From Cristatella mucedo (lineage: Eukaryota; Bryozoa; Phylactolaemata; Cristatellidae), in the NCBI GenBank assembly GCA_009760855.2, contig WPIO01000002.1, forward strand, positions 14,897,501 through 14,961,500: a stretch of 64,000 nucleotides of DNA, read 5' to 3'. The position numbers and the translations under genes were made by a program. A model generated the notes under the pieces. The model had not been told where the DNA came from and made no database searches. It saw only the letters and a list, made by a program, of their open reading frames with translations. Below, piece after piece: positions 10,801 to 19,800 of this stretch; the stretch's first letter is position 1; every line of letters begins with the position of its first letter.

Positions 10801-13800
10801 TGCACGATCAATTGAAAAATTTCTACGAGCCATAACATAGAATAAGGTTCTTGAAATTAGAAATAGTTAGCAACTGAATAATTAAACCCGGCGGTAGATT
10901 TACTCTTATGATTAGGATAAGAGTGCTTGGTGACTACTGTAACCAACGGTACATTTAGCTGAATCAAGTGAATGAAAATCATGCCTATTTGTACGTACCC
11001 TCTAGTATCCACAAACTCACCTTTTTTAGCACTCTCACGAATGTACGTTTGTCATTGATAGCGAAACCTGCTGTGGCTGACACTGCCCGAAATTACTGGG
11101 AGCCGCTCGTGTGCCAAATCGGTAAGTTTTATTTCTCTGCCTAGCAGTTCCGGTGCTCTATGCCTTCCGTGGTTTAAAGATGCTAATGCAACTCTATTGT
11201 TTCCTCATTGTAATAAATATGCTTTCAGAGATGCACACCTTAGAGTTTGGAAGAATTCTACAAACTTTTTGGCCCGTGCAGCAATGGCCCGACATGCCAC
11301 GTCGCCAACTCGGTTCTTGCGTTGGTGAGTAGTGAACCGGCACTTGGTTGGGCGGCAGCTTCGTGACACTGAGTCGTCAGTCACCACTAAACTGTTATGC
11401 CTAGGCAAAGGCAGTAATCCTAAGGGAGACACGAGCTTGCTTCCGTTCTTGCTAGGATATCGTAAGATCTCTGCTCAACTGCTACTTGATAAGAAAAAAG
11501 CACATCACTGGCTGGGAGGGGGCGAAACAGCCAGCACCTTGTTTCCGGAAGGCCACCTTTTACCACCCTGTGGATACAAGCTTAGTTAGCGAACAGCGGA
11601 AACGTTTAGACTGCTTCTTTCTTGATTTCGTTCCTGGCATCCTAAAAAACGTTTTCTCACAGCTTGTGTACACATATATCAAATGAGTACATTATATCAT
11701 TTGTTTAACACAGTGTTAACACAGTTTAACACATTTGTTTAACACAAGCAGAGCTTATAATTTAAGCTTCGTTAGAAAAGCTTGGTTGGAAGCCACGTTC
11801 CCACCACCTTTCACGGAGCTGTGCTCTCTCCTTATTAAGCAGCTTTTCAAATTAAATGTGTGGCCCCTAAATTGTATGTCCAATCATTCTCATTTTTTGG
11901 CCTATTTATCGATTCACTACTCCTTAATTAGGCTGGACACTGTACAGCCAGGTATTCCTACTCAAGTCGGCTAACGTGCCTCTAACCAACCACAAATTGC
12001 TTGGATATCAATGATGTATCTACTATGGTCCCAAAGCATGAAAATAGTTTCTGGCTTGCAAGAGAAAATACTCTGACTTGAGGAAATTTAAAGGAAGCTA
12101 AATACCCACTGAATCCTTACTTAATTGTCCAGGTCCTTATGACATGTCCTTTGCGAGCATATGCACCCTGAATCTGTGCACGCTATCAATAACTAATTAA
12201 AGGCTTACTGTACAGAATCTGCAAAACATTTTGGCAGAGATTTAGTTCTCTTATGATGCTACGAATATTGTATTACTATTATTGAGAATATAATAATTTT
12301 CTACAAGACGGACGATAATCGGCGACAAGATTTGTTAATATATGCATATATACAGGGATGAGTAATAAAGAAATAGACGTGACCCATCCCAGGCTAGCCA
12401 TGTAAGAGTATTGGTGCGATAGCACCCCTAACTTACCGGGGCTGGCGATTTGGCCGCCTGGCCGTCTTTAATATCATTGTTTAATATTAATGTTAGCTGA
12501 TTTAACAGTCGGCCGCATTGGCATAGAGGCAGGAGAGCCTTAACGGCTATCACCACTGCTTGCGGCTGGCAATAAAACATCGCTCACTGCAGAATTCTAA
12601 CTCGCGAACTCGGTTGTAAAGAGCGGGCACCTCACCTCCTGGGCTATCACGGCCCTCGGAAACTTTTGAGAGCAGCAATCAGCCCACTATTACAAATAGT
12701 TTTCATTATCTGAATAAATTTCCTCCACTGTCAAGTCAGCTTCCTTCCAGTTAGGGATTCTTCGCCAAAATCCACACCTGCTTTTACAAGCGTAGCAAAG
12801 TTAAATCAGCCAACTCATTTGATACATCGCCTCTGGATTATTGCAGTGCCTCTTATTTACGACTCCAGGCCAGGCGTCCTTAATAATTAGTAAGTGATGC
12901 AACACTCATAAGGTTTGTTGTCATATATGCCACATCGTTCCACTTCCATCAGAGCTTCAATGGATCTATCCCTCATTACATCAATTTCAAGATCCTTTGT
13001 CTGCATGGAAATCATTTTACGTGCTTGAACCAGTCAGCCTCTCTGACCTCCCTCGTGTTCCAGTCCATTCTTGCTCCACCCGAGCCTCAGCAACTAGTCA
13101 CCTCACCAAAGCCGCACTAAGTTAAAAAAATTTTAGGCGATTAAGCTATCAGGTAAACTATATACCTCAAACATGGAGTCTTAAGTCAAAGCTGAAGACA
13201 CTATTGTTCCGGATCCGTTTTCCCTTCGCTTCAATCATCCTTCAATTCACTCTTAATCCCTTCACATTGATCTCAACTGGCAGCAGTTATCAGGAAAGGT
13301 ACTAAAATACGGGGTAAGCTAAAGATCTGTTATTGGTCAGATTCTTTTCGCAAGCTATACAAACATTTTTCACCATAATTGGCAAGGCTTTAATTGGCAT
13401 GCTGATCCCTCCGAGGCTTTCAGTACTTGTAACTCTCAACTCCTTCGCAAGGACGTATTGCTGACGTTAGTACTTCTATGGTAACAATATTTCGTGGTTT
13501 GAAAGTATGTCATAATACTGGTCACCGGGAAAACTTGGATTTATTGAAAAATTTCATCTATAAAATAGATTAGACCACTACATTACCTATCGCTTCATTA
13601 TGCAAAATATGTGCAGTGTACCATAGTCACCTTTCACTACTTTTCCAAATCAGATCCTCGGTCAAGTCTGCCTAGTTTTCGTTAGGTAAAACTGCACGAA
13701 TCCGGACCTGCTTAGGCAGGGTAACCATATCTTAGTCGGTCCGTGCAGTTTTAAAATCCCATGTCGACTTTTCCAACTCGCTCGCACGTGCTCTGCTCCA

Positions 13801-16800
13801 GGTGAGCTTCCAATCGCTTTGCCGTTCTTAGCATTAAACTAAACTCTTCTAATTCTTGCACTTTAATTTTGTGTGCACTAAAATTTAGCAACTCGCTTAT
13901 GGTTTTTGGTCACACGGCATTGGCATTCACTAATTTAAGCATCTTCTACTGATGCCAAGGTGCCGCTCAGATTTTCCTGTGCCAAAGTAACTTATCGTCT
14001 ATTTTAACTATGCTACGCCTATTTAATTTTACACGTTTCAGCACCTGTTTTCAACCAGTGGTCCAACTGAGCAGTGGTCCTGAGGTATTTATTTTTTCTT
14101 TGGCATGCTTATCTAAGCATGGTAGTTATGTAATTCTGCACATATTAGAAGCATGATAAACCGTTCGCAAAAAATATTGGTTGATATTTTTCTTGGATTA
14201 GTCATATAATGTAATGTAATGTATCACCATCAGTAACTCCACAAAGTCATAAAGACCATGTGGGTGTTACGCAGGAGAGTTTTGTATAGCACACTCACAG
14301 CCTAAGCGGCTTTCGGTACGCTTTCGGTAGCCAACAGACTTCGTCTCACGCAACAAAGAGAAAGTGGGAAGCATAGCAGAGTTAGGAGAGCAGTTGAGGT
14401 AGTGAGTAGCATAGAAGTAGCAGTTCAGGACCGCTGAAAAAGATGTGCCATAGTCGGCAGTTGGAGAGTAGATGTCGTTGCATAAGAATTGTGGAAGCGA
14501 GTTCCACAGTCTAGGACCTGCAGAGCTAAAGCTTCTGTCGCCAACTGTCTTTAAGCGGAGGAATGGGACAGCTAATTTATTGTCCACGCAGGACCTGAGG
14601 GCGCGAGCAGGCTGAAACGGATGCAGCAGTTCAGCTAGGTACGAAGGAGCTAAGCCGTGGCGGGCCTTGTGGGTCAGCGTAAGAACTTTGCTCTGTCTCC
14701 TTTCATGTCTTTCGGATCGCATTCAGTCAGAAAAGCAATACATATTTGTACTAAAGCAAAACAAAATAATCACAACGAATAAAAACTTACTAGCTTCACC
14801 ACAGGTTATGCCTCCACTGTAAATAACACTGCCTAATCAGAATATGAATTTATTCCTATCAGTGCTCTCGCTATACTTTCCTTGCTAACGGCGGTCAAAG
14901 CACCTAAAGTTCACGTGGTAACTCAGGCCCCCACTGCTCTGAGCCAACTACAATGTTCTTTTTTTAAAGCTATAAAGATGAGCAGTAAGAGCTTCAAATG
15001 ACGTCCGGCGACATCATAGAGTGCTGTAGTTTCTTTAGCATAGTCCTAATGGTAGCCTAAGGCGCTCGCTCGACAATGGTTCACTTTTGATACTAGGAGA
15101 AAGTAATTGCCTGTCAGTATGCTCAGTCGTAGCCCATGGCGAGGCGTGCTTAGGAGCGTGTGGCATTTTTGGTAGTTGCATGTACTATTGAAGTTTGCGA
15201 TTACTATTTATTATTGACAGATAAAGAGCTCACTGCAGATGCTGCGACTAGTACTGCTGATTGTGTCCAGCGAAAGTTGAACGAGGTGATGACTTCTCTG
15301 GGTAAGTATAGCCCTTAGAGCCTATGCAAATCTAACTCCTCCCCCCCGGTCTTACCCAGGATGTGAGGGGCTCGCTCTCCGCGATTCAGGTAGTGTTGGA
15401 ATCCTTCAGTGGACAGTACTTTATTTTCAACTGTGAGCGGTGGCGATGGCCTTGAAGGCTCTTCTGCAGCTATTTGAATAAGGCCTTGGAATCTGCCTAA
15501 ATTTTGCCTTGTAATCACTGAAGCTCACGACATGGTACTATTTTAATTGGCAGAGTCATACATAACCAAAGTATTGAACCGACTGAAAATAGCATTGCCA
15601 AACCGTCAATGGCCAACAATCGTTTCCATTCAGCAATTTCCGAGCAGTTTCAGCGGTGAGTTTCTGCAGCATCAAAGCTTGACTATCTCTTTTCGCTGCA
15701 GCCGCGCAGTTGGCGCTTCTGTTGGTTCCGGAGTTGCAACCGTTGCTTCATGAACTGTATACAATTAAATAACCTGGAGTAGTTCCTTGAACGCCCTTAG
15801 CCACTCACAAACTGTCACTGTCCAACCGGTCATGAACGTAGTCCTCAAATCCTGAGGAGCCACTCTTGCAGCTTGCTCTTTGACTCAATTTCCTACGCAG
15901 ATATGCGAGGGCCTATGTTTCTAAGTAGGCCAAACTTGGAATTGTGACCAACGACCGCCACAATTTGAAGCATAATTTTAGGAAGCCCTCGCGAGTACTA
16001 TTATCGGTAGAAACCTATTCGCAATGCTAGTTGAGTGAGCAAGCCGAGTGAGGTAGGCATGCGAGATCAATTCGAAAAGTAACGCATGTCTGCTGTAATA
16101 AAGAAAAATACCTGCACACAGGTATAGAGCGTATTCAAGATTTGGAATAGAGAGGGCTATACCTCAATCGTAATAAAGCTTAATTGTGAGAGGTCAATGC
16201 CTTATATTCGTTTGATATTTTTCTCTGGGAAAGGCTACCAGGACGTCTGAAAATGGTTATAAATGAGAGAGGCAGAAGGTCAGGACTGCCCGAAATCAGG
16301 CTTCATTTGACCAGCTAATCGAAAGTTAAATTTTGATGCCCAGTTTGGAGAACTCGAAGCTTGGTACCCCTGGCTTCTGGAGGCCTCTAAAGAAAAGGAT
16401 TACCTATTACAAACCTCTAAGCGTTTTATTTCTCCATTTGAAGATACTTGCGACAGCGGAAACCCACGCTGAACGTGCTTGTCATAGGCTTGAGCTGCAC
16501 TTTAGCATACACTTCGGAAGTAAAATCTGTTTAGATTACCGTGAAGCCGAAAGTAGAAGTAGCGCTGCTTGACGAAACCTGACGAAACCCTCTAAGCGTA
16601 GCTAACCTCCCTGGAGGCAATCTAAACACTAATGAGGGTCTGCCAATCTATCAATTTTTAAGGTAGAACTTCATTGAGAGGCTACATCTATATTGCCAGT
16701 TTTGCCCTCGGTAACCCATGCCCATGCTAACCCTTTGCATTTAACCACTATGTTATGATTGTTATCGTTGAGCATGCTACCACTAATCATGCGATCATGC

Positions 16801-19800
16801 TTCCTTTGCAGCCCACTTAAAGTGGTTAGATAGAAATGCGTTCTCTTAGGGCTCTATAGGAAATGCATTATTATTGTTATTACTATTATTACTATGCCAT
16901 AGCCAAAGGAAGCAGCAATTAAAAAATATGTATTTTTTTAGCACCCTAACAGAAATGAATCTCTATCCAGGCTCAGTCCATGCCATGACCTCGGTCGTAC
17001 AGGGGTGTCCAAACTTTACCTTGGTCGTGAAAGGTGAGCACCACTATTCCTTGACTAAACTAGGGCGCTCATAAGACTAATAATTGGGTGACGTTACACT
17101 AGCAGCAGCCTACAAGGTAATTTGCATGGTTGATTGTCTTTAACTTTGGCCGGGTTTTCTTGAAGCCGTTGGTCCTATTCGTCCAAATATTGGCTCGGAA
17201 CTGTATCTCAGAAGGCAGGATATCTGGGAGATTCCTCCTGCTTATCCTTCTAAAGCGAATCGTATGTATCCCTTGGATGATCTGAAGCTTTTCAAGGAAG
17301 GTGGGCCGACTGTTCGGCAGACATAATATAACCAGCATCGTAGGAATTGCATCCAATTAAACTTGACTGGCCTCTTCAGGGAAATGGCCACTCCAGAAAC
17401 CGATGCTAAACATCCATACCAATTTCATAGTCTCCTGTACCCCATAATATACATGGCTCCCATCTAGAGAGCCTCCTTAAAACTGTGTAACGGCAGAAAG
17501 TCACCTGGCGGTGGCTTGTAGTGACTGCTCTGTACGTACTTCTCGTACACCCGTGCAGCACGGTTCACCAATGGGAGCCTGCCAGTGAGGGCCTACCAGT
17601 GAGAGCCTACCAGTGAGAGCCTGCCAGTGAGAGCCTACCAATTAGAGCCTACCAGTGAGAGCCTACCAGTGAGAGCCTACCACTGAGAGCCTACCAGTGA
17701 TAGCCTACCAGGAATCCAACAAGCTAAATGGGTGTTACCTATAAATCGGGGAATGAACGACTGCGGCTCTGTTTAGGAAAATTAGCTCCTCACCCTGCTG
17801 ATTTTTTTAAATGATTTAACATCCTCATTTATATAGCGACTGAAGAGCCTTCATGGCTTTTACCACCGCTTGCAGAAGTAAAACAATGAGCTACCTCTGT
17901 AGTCCTCGAAAACACGACACGGTCTTGATGAGTGAGTGCCTTGGCCATGGGCCAATACCTCAGAATCTGTGATCACCGAGCTTTCACCATATGCTTTTGG
18001 GGCTAGCCATGCGCAATATATCCTTGACAAATAGGTACGTGTTGCACAATATATCCTTATTACAACAGAACCTTGACCACATTCTGTAAGTACAGTCACT
18101 AGCCTCATCCAAGCCAGCAAGTGGCTTTCTCGAATCCAGGAAGTTAAAGGATGTTTTGGTAAGTTGAGGAACGAACGAGAGTGACTCATTTTGGCAAAAT
18201 GCTATTTTGAGCAAAGATCTGATGGAGATGATCCCCTGGCTCCTTCATACACCAATGGTGCTAGTGCATAGTGACTTCAGTTCGACACAGTTTATTCTTT
18301 TAGTCACACAGACACAGAGCTCCTCATCTAAAATGTATACTACCAGCGGACAATTACAAATAGTATTCGTTCTCTTTAAATATGGAATGCTTGTTATCAG
18401 TTCATAAGCCATCGCAGATATAACTCTCGTTAAGTTTTTCTGTGACGATGAACTGGATGAAAGCTTGACATGCGAGAAATCGTAATAACATTGAGCCCAG
18501 CTGGTGGTCAACGCCCAAACTGCCGCCGGAGCCCTCTGCAGTGCTAGATAAAGGGTTTCAACTGCTGAATGCAACGTCTGTTTAGCTTGCTTGTAGTATC
18601 GGTCCTAAATTAATACATAATTAGGTATGTTCGCCTGTCACCAAAATAATTTATAGGCCAGTCAACGCAAAAAATATTTGAGGCAGCACTACAATTTATT
18701 CGTATTTCCATGAGTCGCTAGAAAACTTATGTCTTCCCAGTGTCTTACAGACTGTAGCCTTGCGTTTTAGATAATAATATCTTTGCAAATGTTACGCCCT
18801 GACATGATTCCGTTAAGGCTACTGTTAATTACTCTTTCGCGTGGAGCTATTGCAACCATTTGCCTCATAGCAGGTCTACCTTGATGTCGGTGACCGTTAA
18901 GGTTAATGTGAATTACTCTATCGGGTGGAGCTAATACAGCCACTTGCCTCATTGCCGGTCTATCTTGATGCCGGTGACCATCCATACTTATAAACAATTG
19001 TTTCCCGATAAAAAAGCTCAAATAAGAGCTGATTGAGAGGACTGTGCCCCAGGTAGTTGCAGTAATTTTTCTCACACTCATACATTGCTGTTGGGTTGTT
19101 ACAGTTTTCATAAAGGTAAAGCCATTATTGAAGGCTGGTATCTAAAGTTCTCAAGTAGAAATCCTATATATGCACGTTACGGTCTGGCTATTGTATAGTA
19201 AATTCTACATTTTTTCCATTTAGCTTTGGATAAGGAGCAAAAAACTGATGATAACTATCTATCCAGAGCGTCTACACCGGCAATCCAAGATAAATACATT
19301 GATAGGCTGTTGGGAGCTCGAATATTGAATTTAGGTATGTTATCTTCCTGCGCGTCAGCCATTTCAGAAAGGCATGCAGCTCCTTGTTCTTACTACTGTC
19401 GATAGGAGTTTTGATTAAGTTTGTATTAAACCTCAAACAGTGACTGTATTTGCGATTTTTCTTACAGCGAATTGCATTGAAATGACTGCGAATGAGCTCG
19501 CCTCGCTCTGGCCCGATCAGCAACGTCAAGACCTCCAACGGGGTGTCCAACCGACTCCAGGTGAGATAGCCCTGCTCAATTTAACCGTAACTAGATGCTC
19601 CTTTATTCGGTCGATGCATGCGCCACTAAATACTAGTTTCTTGCTCAGTTAGGGGTATCAATTGCATTTTGATTCTAAAAATATATTACTGTGATTGCAC
19701 TAGACACCATTAAGCCGGTCAGAGTTGCAGTGCTTTGGTCTATGCATACTGGAAGCCGTTTAGGCTGTATGTTCCCTAGAGAGAACTCTCTCGCATATCG

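Larger units (their letters stand above)
11325..15220 (+). other. Intron region of gene 1 with transposon debris
   Basis: Holds L2-type fragments (12150-12285, 12755-13290), a decayed SINE (12490-12655), a possible small exon (13736-13801) and a minus-strand family B LINE (14212-14750). The short open frames at 11332-11974 have no support. Confidence 0.4.
17034..19223 (+). other. Intron of gene 1
   Basis: Contains the 14-bp minisatellite (17573-17712), a decayed SINE (17812-17965) and the 84-bp duplication with a minus-strand open frame (18767-19111). Nothing else assigned. Confidence 0.4.

Noticed and set aside
19468-19560. TFIIS central domain in gene 1
   Set aside because: Only 'MTAxELAS' fits; the following residues and the neighbouring exons do not match the family.
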